From: Chryseobacterium gleum
Lineage (GTDB): Bacteria; Bacteroidota; Bacteroidia; Flavobacteriales_D; Crocinitomicaceae
Length of the DNA: 64,000 nt
Assembly: GCA_945888595.1 (NCBI GenBank)
Contig: CAMDAO010000001.1
Coordinates: forward strand, 1-64,000
Direction: 5' to 3'
In this document: positions 45,601-54,800 of the stretch, piece by piece
How the letters are laid out: each line of letters opens with the position of its first letter
How positions within the stretch are numbered: the stretch's first letter is position 1
The notes under the pieces: generated by a model
The model's input: only the letters and a program-made list of their open reading frames with translations
Told to the model about the DNA's origin: nothing
The model's database searches: none
Position numbers and translations under genes: made by a program

Positions 45601-45902
45601 ATTTGGCTTTTGAAGAATGTGCAGTATTATTGCACGGAGATGGGTTGAAAGCATCCAAGGAATTTGAAACTCCACCCAGCTTTTCAAGTCGATTGGGAAA
45701 TGTAGAATACCAATTATATGAAAGTACAACGGCGATTACGGCTTCACAAAAATTAAATGTGCAAATTGCACGGGAGGAATATCAACAGTTTAGATTGAAA
45801 TTAGACCCATTGCTTATTCAAGTGAAAGCGTTGGAACAAAAACTGATTGGTGCTTCAATTCCATATATTAAAGGAAAGGATGAGAAATGGAAAAAAGATT
45901 AA
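42630..45902 (+). CDS. Secreted BNR/sortilin-like beta-propeller protein
   Basis: This 1090-aa exported protein has a signal peptide (1-19) and many BNR/Asp-box-like repeats across residues 40-720: GVWKTSNHGTTF, GVYKSLDGGKTF, GVYKTIDGGKTW, LYKSIDAGKTW, HHSMDGGKTF, SDNSGSSW, LFKSIDKGKTW and YFSIDGGKIW. This is the VPS10/sortilin-type propeller seen in bacterial glycosidase-like proteins. The C-terminal third (about 740-1090) has a charged helical stretch (AEKEKELEKAKKD) and no T9SS domain. Function is unknown, with carbohydrate or peptide binding possible. It stands alone. Confidence 0.87.
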   Translation: MKKVFTFSAITLLSFSILGQKKSVEKDSSLLSKEIVAGLNFRLVSPASTSGRIADIAIHPKNPNTWYVAAASGGVWKTSNHGTTFAPIFDNYGSFSIACVEIAPSNPNTIWVGTGENNNQRAVSYGDGVYKSLDGGKTFTNMGLKLSEHIGNIIIHPTDENTIWVAAYGPVWSAGGERGVYKTIDGGKTWERCLFVSDNTGISEIAIDPTNPNILYAAAHQRRRQEWTYIGGGPESNLYKSIDAGKTWIESNTGLPAGEMGRIGIAVSPVDENYVYAIVEGKADKGGFFKSINKGVNWVKMSSFSTSGNYYQEIMCDLSNRDKIFAMDTWLHHSMDGGKTFIETGEELKHVDNHCIWIDPIDGNHWIVGCDGGIYETYNQAKEWNYYDNLPIIQFYKVATDNASPFYNIYGGTQDNNSLGGPSGTINNAGILNSDWYITCGGDGFESAIDPTNPNIVYSESQYGGLVRYDKASGEKIAIQPLPGKGEPAFRWNWDAPLLISPHDHNTLYFAANKVFKSSNQGDAWSTISPDLTQQMDRNKLKVMGQVWSIDAVMKNQSTTIYGNIIALDESPKKVGLLYAGTDDGVIQISDNSGSSWTKIATFTGVPANTRVNMITASLFNENEVFAVFNNHRSGDFKPYLFKSIDKGKTWSSISGNLPVRGSVYCIKQDFIDPNLLFAGTEFGAYFSIDGGKIWTKLSGLPTIAVYDLDIQKRENDLVAATFGRGFYVLDNYTPLRNLTNQTFAKKAFLYPVKDALLFVPTAPLGLTGVGSQGANYFSAQNPTFGAVFSIYIKDNYPMLKANRAEKEKELEKAKKDILYPTIDELRKEEQEEAAQLIWIIRDSVGREIKKMVNTPSKGITRTSWNLRMETTSPINPNKPKPGRYDSGDEGFLVTPGIYSVEVLLVKNGISELIVPATAFHVKSLNNLSTAKPNNTELLAFRKEVGELSRSIAGAGKLMQENVEKLNLMKMAIINYPNTEIKLLEEVRAINLAFEECAVLLHGDGLKASKEFETPPSFSSRLGNVEYQLYESTTAITASQKLNVQIAREEYQQFRLKLDPLLIQVKALEQKLIGASIPYIKGKDEKWKKD

Positions 45903-45971
45903 TTTCATTGACTTATTTACATTTCTAAAAACTAAATGTATATTTATACAAATAATTTAAAATAAAATATC

Positions 45972-46076
45972 ATGGCAAAAAGTCAAGACGCAAAGAAAAA
46001 CGTTAAAAAAGAAGCGACAAAAACAACAAAAGAAAAAAAAGCGGAGAAAAATCTGAAAAAAGCGGCTAAAGCGTAA
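45972..46076 (+). CDS. 34-aa Lys-rich small protein
   Basis: A complete 34-codon ORF starts MAKSQDAKKNVKKEATK and ends KAAKA. It has about 14 Lys residues, no aromatic residues and no signal, so it is highly basic and likely unstructured or helical. The MAKSQDAKKNVKKE start is reminiscent of short basic proteins of Bacteroidota. It may bind nucleic acid. It stands alone in a 300-nt gap between the propeller gene and a membrane protein. Confidence 0.6.
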   Translation: MAKSQDAKKNVKKEATKTTKEKKAEKNLKKAAKA

Positions 46077-46210
46077 TTTTTGAGGTAAATAGGTGTTTTA
46101 CCTTTCTTTCAAAGATGTTTTTTTGATTCACTCAGAAAATCAGTAGAGGAGTATGCACCTTGATTTAAATGATAATTTCTTTGCATTTGTAATTAAAATA
46201 ATTGGAAACA

Positions 46211-46813
46211 ATGATAAAAAGTAAAAAAGACAGAAAGACAATTTTTGAAATTTTGACTTTTATACTCGTTTATACTTGTATTTTTTTTATTAATAGGCCC
46301 ATTATTTCCTTCTCTTTTTTGATTCTTTGCATTGCTTCTTGGTCGTATAATTTTTATTCAAAAAGGAAATTTAAAAAAGGAAATGCAAAGTATTTATTAT
46401 TTCCTGCTAATAATGATAGATATTTTCGAACGGCTTCAATTACAGTAGGTTCAGCAGTGATTGCGGGAAGCATAATTATTCTCATCTTCAGTAATACCTT
46501 AACCAATAATACATCGATTGGATTATCTATTGGCATACTAGTTTTATTTAATGGTCTTTTTGATTTGCCACATGGGATGATTAAAATACAATCTAATTGG
46601 ATAGAAATTACAGGATTGAGCTACAAGGTAGATCAAAATGAGTTAACTAAAATTGAGATTTATACCGATAGAATTCTCTTAATTAGTTCAAAAAGTGAAT
46701 TAATTAGTGTTGAAAATTTCACGATAGATTTACACTCTGCTGAGTTGATTGAAAAATACATTGCAGATCACAAAACAAATCTAGATCTATCAATAATAAA
46801 TAGCGTTAGATAA
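46211..46813 (+). CDS. Hypothetical membrane protein, PH-like tail
   Basis: This 200-aa protein (ATG 46211; a TTG at 46202 would add three residues) has four hydrophobic segments in the first ~120 residues, in two pairs (about 15-45 and 70-115). A soluble C-terminal part (IKIQSNWIEITGLSYKVDQNELTKIEIYTDRILLISSKSELISVENF) looks like a PH-like or YcxB-like beta domain. I do not recognise the family. It is convergent with the M23 peptidase gene. Confidence 0.65.
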   Translation: MIKSKKDRKTIFEILTFILVYTCIFFINRPIISFSFLILCIASWSYNFYSKRKFKKGNAKYLLFPANNDRYFRTASITVGSAVIAGSIIILIFSNTLTNNTSIGLSIGILVLFNGLFDLPHGMIKIQSNWIEITGLSYKVDQNELTKIEIYTDRILLISSKSELISVENFTIDLHSAELIEKYIADHKTNLDLSIINSVR

Positions 46814-46838
46814 GTTTTAATATGTTTAAAATTCAGAA

Positions 46839-47699
46839 TTAAAAACTCATGTAATTCAATGGGTTAACTGGAGATTGATTGTACCATAATTCAAAATGAA
46901 GATGTGGCTTATTTATTTTTTCACCACTATTTCCTACGATTGCAATTGGATCTCCTGTTTGAACTTTAGCTCCTGTCTTTTTTAAAATAATTTTAGCGTT
47001 TTTATAGACAGAAATGTATCCATTTACATGTTCCATTATTAATAGAAAACCTTCTTTTTGCGTAAAACCTGAATAAATGATTGTTCCTGCTAAACAAGCT
47101 TTAATGGTCATATCTTTAGATGTCACAATGTCAATTGCCGGATGCGTTAGAAGGTCAAATTTCTGTAAAACCATTCCACTTAAGGGTATTGAAAAGTACG
47201 TGATATTTTTTTTATCATTGACACCCCCACTGTAGTTGGTCCTCAAATCATCTTTTACTTTTTCGGCAAGTTTTTTTTCGCTATCCGTTGCTTTTGCATT
47301 TAGTTTTGGCTGAATTAATTTTTGAGCAACTGGCAGTGAAGATGATATGGAGTCTTGGGCAATATTCCCTGAAATAACATTGGATATATTTTTAATATAA
47401 TTTTCTTGACTTTCAATTTTTGAGGTTAATTTTTCGATTTCTTGATGCTGTTTTTCTAACGTTTTTCGCTCAATGGAAGAATTATTTTTGGAATTGTAAC
47501 TAGAAAAAGGACCGAAATTCAGTAAGAAATTAAAAAGCAAGCCAAAAAGGATAAAAACAAGCAAGACAAGCGAATAGATCTGAATTCTACTGCTAGAAAA
47601 ACTCCACTTTTCCTCAAAGTTTTGGGGGTCAGAGGCAACTACTCGTAATGGTTCATTTAGTTTTCTTCGAATATTTGTCATCCAACTCATAGATGTCAA
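46839..47699 (-). CDS. M23 family metallopeptidase, membrane anchored
   Basis: This 286-aa cell-wall endopeptidase has one membrane segment (about 40-62), a coiled coil (about 75-105) and a C-terminal lysostaphin-type domain. Zinc ligands are His186 and Asp190 (THPAIDI, the HxxxD motif) and His268 in PHLHFELW, with His266 and His224 available for catalysis, so it appears active. The anchored, coiled-coil build is like divisome- or envelope-associated M23 proteins. The start at 47699 is the first of three close ATGs (47690, 47681). Confidence 0.9.
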   Translation of the reverse strand: MTSMSWMTNIRRKLNEPLRVVASDPQNFEEKWSFSSSRIQIYSLVLLVFILFGLLFNFLLNFGPFSSYNSKNNSSIERKTLEKQHQEIEKLTSKIESQENYIKNISNVISGNIAQDSISSSLPVAQKLIQPKLNAKATDSEKKLAEKVKDDLRTNYSGGVNDKKNITYFSIPLSGMVLQKFDLLTHPAIDIVTSKDMTIKACLAGTIIYSGFTQKEGFLLIMEHVNGYISVYKNAKIILKKTGAKVQTGDPIAIVGNSGEKINKPHLHFELWYNQSPVNPLNYMSF

Positions 47700-47832
47700 A
47701 TGTGCTTAAATTTTATTGAATTTCCAAATATGAATGATAGATAGTTTCGTTACTGAATTGTTAAAGTATTTCGAATTAAATATTTTATCAATATCTTGCA
47801 ACGTATTCCTTTTTTTTTCGTCTAATTAAAAA

Positions 47833-50208
47833 ATGAAATTTATAGTCCTGATAGTGTCAACGTTACTTTTAAATTGTTCTTATGGACAGTTAATAACGAG
47901 TACTGCTGCATCGCCTGCTGGATTAGTTCAAAATATTCTATTAGGTCCTGGTGTTACGGTCTCCGGTATTTCTTACACGGGTTCAGGCGCTGCAATAGGT
48001 TCTTTTACTTCGGCAGGAACTAATTTAGGAATTGCTTCAGGAATTGTAATGACAACAGGAACCGTTTTAAATAATGGGAACGGACCTCAAGGACCAAATA
48101 ATGCATCTGGAGCTGGATTTGATAATGGCGCTGGAGGATTTGGTGCTTTGTCAGCCTTACTTCCCGGTGGCACATCTACTCATAATACCGCTATTTTGCA
48201 ATTTGATTTTATTCCGTATTCAGATACAGTTCGTTTTAAATATGTGTTTGGTTCCGAAGAATATCCTGAGTATGTTGGATCTACTTATAACGATGTTTTT
48301 GCTTTTTTTATCTCTGGACCAGGAATTGTTGGGGGGCAACAAAATATTGCAAAACTTCCGAATGGTTCTCCAGTTACTATAAATAATGTCAATGCTGGTT
48401 CTAACAGCGCTTACTATGTAAGTAATGGAGATGGAAGTCAAGCCCCCTATAATTCTTCTGTAAATTATATTCAATATGATGGTTTTACGAAAGTTTTAGA
48501 AGCTGTTTCGAAAGTTCAATGTGGTCAAACGTATCATCTTGTTATTGCAATTGCAGATGCAGGAGATGGAATTTTGGATTCTGGAATTTTTCTTGAAGCG
48601 AATAGTTTGAATTCTAAAGTTCCGGTTGAAATAGATTATAGTTTATCTTCTATATCTTATCCTGCTTCTCCCAATGTGATGGCTGAAGGGTGTGTTTCTA
48701 CTACGGTTACATTGCAAAGAACAGGTAATATTTCAGCGGCTTTAACCATTCCTATCAATACTTTAGGCACCGCTATTGAGGGGGTGGATTATTCAACTAT
48801 TGCCAATAACATCACGTTTCCAGCTGGTCAATCTTCTGTGAATTTTACGTTCAATGCACTTGCAGACGCTTTAATTGAAGGGGTAGAAACTATTATTTTA
48901 AGTTTTCCAATTACAGATCCTTGCGGAAATGTAAATCCAATCATTCTCAATCTAGGAATCGACGATATTCAGCCTGTTACTGTTGTTGTACAAAGTGCTG
49001 GAGTTCTCTGTCCTGGAGATCAACTTGAGGTAATCGCTGTTGTTACGGGTGGTTCTGGCCCTTACGTTTATGCATGGAGCACGGGAGAAACTACTTCTTC
49101 CATTTTTGTTTCGCCTACGAGCACTGCAACGTATACGGTTTCTGTTACGGATAATTGCTTAAATCAGACAGTAATCGCTTCCGGAGTCATTACCGTTCCT
49201 GTTTATCAACCTATTTCACTTTCAGAAACACCTGACATTACAGAAATTTGTCCCTATGTTTCTGCTGTATTAGAAGCCAATGCTACGGGCGGTGCTGGGA
49301 ATTTTACGTATGTTTGGACCGCCACAGAGGTAGCTCCTTTAGGAAATGATTCTACACAGGAAGTTACTCCATTTACAACAACAGCTTACTCAGTTGAAGT
49401 CACAGATCAATGCGGTGCGACTGAGATTGCGTACATCATTTATACTATTACTAGTCCTCCATTGCTATTAATAATGAGCCCAACCGTTCAAATTTGTCCT
49501 GGAGATTCCGTTCAAATTTCTGTTGTTGCATCAGGTGGACATGGGGAGTATCATTATGCGTGGCAGCACAATGGGGATACAACTTCTTCGGTGTGGGTTC
49601 ATCCAAGCGGGAATACAGAATATACAGTTTCAGTATCAGATTCTTGTCAAACTTTTTCAGTGGAAGGCACTACTTTGGTAGTTGTTGTTGCACCTATTGC
49701 TGATTTTATTATTTCTAGTCAAACCATTTTTGAAGACCTTGCCATTACCTTCCAAAATTTATCTATCAACGGAGTTTCTTATCAATGGGATTTTGGAGAT
49801 GGTCAAAATTCTAACTTAGTGCATCCAAATAATACTTTTGATTTGCCAGGAACGTATTTGGTGCAGCTAATAGCAACGGATGCGAAAGGTTGTGTCGATA
49901 CTATTTATAAGCCAATTACGATTCAGGAAGAATATTATGTATATATCCCCAATACCTTCACTCCCAGTTATGGCGGCAGGGTTAATAATTATTTTTCAGC
50001 AAGTTTTATTGGAATAAAAGAGGCTGAAATTAAAATTTTTAATCGATGGGGGGAAACTGTTTTTTCTTCAAATGACCTAGATTTTAGATGGGATGGCACG
50101 TATAACTCTAAAATTATTCAAGATGGCGTTTTCACCTATGCAGTAAAATGTTTGACTAATTCTGAAATTAGTTTAAAATTTGTAGGACATGTCGCAATTC
50201 TTCGTTAA
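47833..50208 (+). CDS. Gliding-type secreted protein, anchor-L and PKD, T9SS type B
   Basis: This 791-aa secreted protein has a signal peptide (1-18). A choice-of-anchor L domain spans about 20-260 (SGISYTGSGAAIGSFTSAGT, LGIASGIVMTTGTV, FKYVFGSEEYPEYVGSTYND). A Calx-beta-like segment follows (EGVDYSTIANNITFPAGQSS). Two or three Ig-like strands with CPGD come next. A PKD domain lies at about 620-695 (YQWDFGDGQNSNLVHPNNTF). The end is a T9SS type B domain (YIPNTFTPSYGG, KIFNRWGETVF, WDGTYN, GHVAILR). Such proteins are surface adhesins or structural proteins exported by T9SS. It is convergent with an SDR gene. Confidence 0.9.
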   Translation: MKFIVLIVSTLLLNCSYGQLITSTAASPAGLVQNILLGPGVTVSGISYTGSGAAIGSFTSAGTNLGIASGIVMTTGTVLNNGNGPQGPNNASGAGFDNGAGGFGALSALLPGGTSTHNTAILQFDFIPYSDTVRFKYVFGSEEYPEYVGSTYNDVFAFFISGPGIVGGQQNIAKLPNGSPVTINNVNAGSNSAYYVSNGDGSQAPYNSSVNYIQYDGFTKVLEAVSKVQCGQTYHLVIAIADAGDGILDSGIFLEANSLNSKVPVEIDYSLSSISYPASPNVMAEGCVSTTVTLQRTGNISAALTIPINTLGTAIEGVDYSTIANNITFPAGQSSVNFTFNALADALIEGVETIILSFPITDPCGNVNPIILNLGIDDIQPVTVVVQSAGVLCPGDQLEVIAVVTGGSGPYVYAWSTGETTSSIFVSPTSTATYTVSVTDNCLNQTVIASGVITVPVYQPISLSETPDITEICPYVSAVLEANATGGAGNFTYVWTATEVAPLGNDSTQEVTPFTTTAYSVEVTDQCGATEIAYIIYTITSPPLLLIMSPTVQICPGDSVQISVVASGGHGEYHYAWQHNGDTTSSVWVHPSGNTEYTVSVSDSCQTFSVEGTTLVVVVAPIADFIISSQTIFEDLAITFQNLSINGVSYQWDFGDGQNSNLVHPNNTFDLPGTYLVQLIATDAKGCVDTIYKPITIQEEYYVYIPNTFTPSYGGRVNNYFSASFIGIKEAEIKIFNRWGETVFSSNDLDFRWDGTYNSKIIQDGVFTYAVKCLTNSEISLKFVGHVAILR

Positions 50209-50212
50209 AATG

Positions 50213-50247
50213 AAAAAAATTTGTCACAGTGGAGACAAACTTTTTTA
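50213..50247. terminator. Bidirectional terminator between convergent genes
   Basis: TTTGTC (50220-50225) and GACAAA (50234-50239) form a stem with AAAAAAA on the left and CTTTTTT on the right, so it can end transcripts from both sides. Confidence 0.65.
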
Positions 50248-50268
50248 TCGTAAACGATGTGATTTTCT

Positions 50269-51054
50269 TTAGAGCGATTTTGTACGTCCTCCATCAACAG
50301 GAACATTTATTCCATTTATGTAGGAAGCAGCTGGAGACGCAAGAAACGCAATAGCATTCGCAATTTCTTCTGGCTCCGCAATTCTATTCATTGGTGACTC
50401 AGCAGCCATTTCAGAAAAAACGGATTCTACAGTACCATTAATTTGATTTGATTTTATCTGAGCCAAAGTTTGAAGTCTATCTGTATTTGTGGCTCCCGGT
50501 AGAACATTATTAACTGTAATATTAAATTGACCTAGTTCATTGGCTAAAGTCTTACTCCAACTTGCTACAGCTCCTCTAATTGTGTTTGAAACTCCCAAAT
50601 TATTTAGAGGTTGTTTCACACTGGTAGATATCACATTGATAATTCTACCATAGCCTTCTTCTTTCATCAGTGGATAAAGAGCTTGAACCATAATATGATT
50701 ACAAATTAAATGTTGATTAAAAGCTTCTAGGAATTCCGAAGTGGCAGCATCTCTAATTGGCCCTCCTTTTGGCCCACCAGTATTATTTACTAAAATATGT
50801 GCCTTATTCGTAAGAATCCACTTTGTCATTGTTTTTTCCAAATCAGCTGGACGAGAAAAATCGGCAACAATATACGAGTGCGATTGACCATTAGAATTAT
50901 CTAAATCAAGAATTGTAGCTTTCAGTTTGTCTTCATTACGCGCAACAAGAATGATTGTTGCTCCTAATTTTGACAATTCTTGAGCTGTTGCTTTTCCAAT
51001 TCCCTGGGTGCTTCCGCAAACTACCGCAATTTTATTTTTAAGTTGTAAATTCAT
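50269..51054 (-). CDS. SDR-fold protein lacking the usual Tyr/Lys pair
   Basis: This 261-aa protein has the SDR Rossmann fold (CGSTQGIGKAT at 13-23, NNTGG near 90-94, VISTS) and a normal end (PVDGG). At the place of the catalytic YxxxK it reads NLGVSNTIRGAVASW, so Tyr is Ser or Asn and Lys is Arg. That NL-SN-R variant occurs in a set of divergent bacterial SDRs. Catalysis may use other residues, or the protein may be non-catalytic. It is convergent with the gliding-type gene and divergent from the dioxygenase gene. Confidence 0.85.
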   Translation of the reverse strand: MNLQLKNKIAVVCGSTQGIGKATAQELSKLGATIILVARNEDKLKATILDLDNSNGQSHSYIVADFSRPADLEKTMTKWILTNKAHILVNNTGGPKGGPIRDAATSEFLEAFNQHLICNHIMVQALYPLMKEEGYGRIINVISTSVKQPLNNLGVSNTIRGAVASWSKTLANELGQFNITVNNVLPGATNTDRLQTLAQIKSNQINGTVESVFSEMAAESPMNRIAEPEEIANAIAFLASPAASYINGINVPVDGGRTKSL

Positions 51055-51211
51055 TATCTATAATTTTTGCCGAAATTACAGATATTTTTAAAGATAGGGC
51101 AAAAAGAAGTACAATATTGCATTTTAAAATTAATTCCATCTTTTTATATTTTCTAGTATAAAAGCCAGATATGTTAATTTTACTTTATATTTTTATAAAA
51201 AAATAAAAGAT

Positions 51212-51736
51212 ATGCTAGCTCCTTTCAATTTACAAAAGTGGATAAACGAAAATCGTGACCTTTTAAAGCCACCGGTCAATAATAAGTGTTTGTACAAAGA
51301 AGCAGGTGACTTTATTGTAATGATTGTTGGGGGTCCAAATGCTAGAAAAGATTATCATTACAACGAAAGTGAAGAATTATTTTATCAAATTGAAGGTGAT
51401 ATAACAGTTAGAGTTCAAATTGATGGCAAAGCAGTCGAGGTTGAAATTAAGGAAGGTGAAATGTTTTTGTTGCCTGGAAAAATCCCTCATTCTCCCATCA
51501 GAGGAGAAAATACCGTAGGACTTGTGATTGAAAAAGTGCGCAAAGGGACAGATTTAGTAGATGGATTGTTGTGGTTTTGCGAAAAGTGTAATCATAAACT
51601 TCAAGAATATAAATTTCCTTTAGAGGATGTAGAAAAAGATTTTTTATCCCGTTTTAAAGAGTTCTATACTTCTAAAGAGTTAAGAACGTGCGACAATTGT
51701 GGTCATGAAATGGAATCTGACGAAAAATTTATTTAA
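51212..51736 (+). CDS. nbaC: 3-Hydroxyanthranilate 3,4-dioxygenase
   Basis: This 174-aa cupin dioxygenase opens 3-hydroxyanthranilate to the quinolinate precursor in the kynurenine pathway. Motifs are GPNARKDYHYNESEELFYQIEGD (metal-binding His and Glu), the cupin KEGEMFLLPGKIPHSPIR (third His ligand) and two C-terminal CxxC pairs (CEKC, CDNC). These form the rubredoxin-like iron site typical of the bacterial enzyme. The size and layout fit exactly. No other kynurenine genes are adjacent. Tryptophan use for NAD or for degradation is possible. Confidence 0.95.
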   Translation: MLAPFNLQKWINENRDLLKPPVNNKCLYKEAGDFIVMIVGGPNARKDYHYNESEELFYQIEGDITVRVQIDGKAVEVEIKEGEMFLLPGKIPHSPIRGENTVGLVIEKVRKGTDLVDGLLWFCEKCNHKLQEYKFPLEDVEKDFLSRFKEFYTSKELRTCDNCGHEMESDEKFI

Positions 51737-51814
51737 ATAAAGAACGCTTTACTGCTTGGTGATACTATTTATTAAATACTATTATTTCAATTAATAAAGA
51801 AAGTTACTTGTATC

Positions 51815-54800
51815 TTATCTTAATAAGTTGACGTGACCATTACGTTCTTTTCTATTTCCATTGAAGTCAGAATACTTTATGGTCCAAGTGTAGGTTCCAT
51901 CTTGACATTTATTCCCATTATACTTCCCATCCCAAGAATCTTCAAGGGAATCCATTTTATATATTAATTCTCCCCAGCGATCAAAAATATACATTTCGAA
52001 GGTTTTAATATTTCCTCCCTTTGCCTGAAAAACTGAATTAATTGTCCCATTGGGTGTAAATGTGTTTGGAATATAAATGATCCCATCATACGATAAAGTG
52101 ACAATATCGCTAGCTTGACAACCGTTTTGATCCGTATATGTAATGGTATACACGAAATTTTTATCTGGGTTAGCAATGGGTGAAAGGCATTGGGTACAAC
52201 TTAAATAATCTGCAGGAGACCATATATATTCGCCAGGAGTCGTGCTAGTAGCTGAAAGTTGTACTTCATCGCCAAAAAAAGCATAAACATCAGCGCAAGT
52301 TTGGATGAAAGCATTGGGAAATAGACTCACAGTTGCAGACGCAGTATCCGTGCATCCAAATTGATCCATTCCAATCACATAATAGAGGGTTGTGTCTTTA
52401 GGAAATACAGTTATCACCTGAAGATTTGGATTAAGAATTGTTTGAACGGGAAACCAAGTATAACTCACCCCTCCGGATGCCCATAGAGAGGCCGAATTAT
52501 TTGGACAAACAGTGGTGTCATTTCCAGCAATTATTAATGGAAAAACAACATCAACAGATACACTATCATCGGCATCGCCGCAAGCATTTGTAAAGGTGCA
52601 ATAATACGTAAAATCATCGGTGGGATTTACAATTACGAGCTGCCCCACTAACGTATTGATTGCATAATTGGGAGACCACTCATACGTTGCCGCTCCTCCT
52701 ACTTGAATGGAAGAGGGAGCTCCTAAACACATTGATACGGTGTCAGGAATGATGGGGATCGGCGGGTCAAAAAATACTGACACAGTTACCGAATCATTTA
52801 TTATGCATCCATCAGCTGTCGTAATTTCTACTGAATACGTAATCATTGATGTGGGTGTACTTGTTGGTGATGCTGAAGTTGTGCTTGATAAGAAAGTTCC
52901 TGGTGACCATTGATAAGTTACGCCACCTGTTGCAAAAAGCGAAACACTATTTCCAATACAAATTGAGGTATCCTCAGAAATGGAGCTATTGACATCGTAC
53001 ACTTGAAGAGTTAGGGTTAACGTATCAGCGCCGCAACTATCGGATACTATCACAGTGAAAAGAGTTGTTTCAGTAATTGTGGCGATTGGAGTGGCACTTG
53101 TTGAATCATCCAAAACATTTGCAGGACTCCAATTATAATTTGCACCACCAAAGGCCTCCAGTTGATAGAAGCTTCCTGGGCAAATAGGAGTCGGTGGAGA
53201 AATAATACCTCCCTGAAAATCACCAATGACCAATTCAAAAACTACAGAATCAGCGCTGAAACAATTATTTGAATCCGAGACGATTAGTTGGACCTCGTAT
53301 GTACCAGGGGAGGTATAATAGTGCGTTGGATTGGTTTCTGTTGAAGTTGAATTATCACCAAAATCCCATAAAAAAGTATTTCCATTAGCGCTACTATTCG
53401 TAAAGATGACGGGTTCGGGAATGCAAATTAGAGGATCAGGATTGCCAATAATTGGTTCTATTTTATTTAATTCAAATTTGAAAGCCGCTAAATTACAATT
53501 GCTACTCAAGTTTTGAGGACTGATTACTCCAGGAGTGGTAGTAAAACCAAAATTATTCCCCCCGCATGCCCCGCAGACAGCATGATAAATTCTCCCTGAC
53601 TTATCAAATCTACTAGTTCCTCCATCTACATGGTTATAACTACTGGCTAATCCTCCCATAAATGTAGCGTATTTTAAAAAGGAGGCGTCTTGGTCCAAAA
53701 CAGCAATATAAAAATTACTACCTGTTGTGCTCGTTTGAAACGCATCGCCTGTTGTTGTAAATCCGCTGGTTGTGCTATACAAAGCTTGATTACTATAGGA
53801 AGAATTAATTGTTCCTCCCCATCCAGACAAATAGATATCAAAACAATCCGACACCAAAAACGCAGTCGGAGAAATTTCCGGATGCCCAGTTCCCGCGCCA
53901 ATCATAGTTGTCCAAGTAATTGTGCTTAAAGTAGAGGAATATTTACGAATAAATTGACCAGAATTCGGCGTTCCATAAAGTCCAGCAGTAATTGGCCAAG
54001 CACTTTCAGATTGACCAAATACATACACATCATTATTTTGATCTAGTTGAACAAAATACGCTTGATCATATTCGGCAAAACCCATAAATGTACCTTGCAG
54101 TATTGCGCCAGTAAGTCCATTAAAATGAGTTAAAAAGCCATCTGATATTCCGCCATTAAAACTGAGGTCATTACCAAGTATAATTGGAAGCGTATTTGAA
54201 TTCGTTCCACCAGCAACATATACTCCACCAGTAGAAGAAAGTTGGACGGAATTACCTGTTTCATTTCCACTTCCTCCAAAATAAGTAGACCACGACATGG
54301 AGTTCAGCCCAGCATTCATTTTAAAAACTACTGCATCTTGAATCCCGTTCAACGAGCCTTGAGCGGCACTAGCGGTAGGGAAATTTGAAGACTGGGAAGT
54401 ACTCGAAACATAAATATAGCCATTACTGCCATCTATTATTTCTCCTCGAAAAGGATCCCCATAATTGTAGTTGAGGGCACCAATATTGACACCATCAGTT
54501 CCCGACCCTCCAACGAATGTGGAAGCTAGTAAGGCAGAACCATTTGCGCTTAATTTTGAGATAAAAAGATCTGCACCATCATAATACAACTCATTTTCAG
54601 TGATTGCAGGTCCCCCATTGAAGGAATTATCGAATGCACCAATGGTTGTTGGGAAATTTTGGGAAGAAGTAACGCCCAAAACATATAATTCTCCCGCCGA
54701 ATTTGAAACCAAACTATGTGGAGCTTCATTGCCACTTCCACCCAAATAGGTAGAATAAACAAGTGCCGTTCCAGTGGTATTAAACTTAGTAATAGCAATA

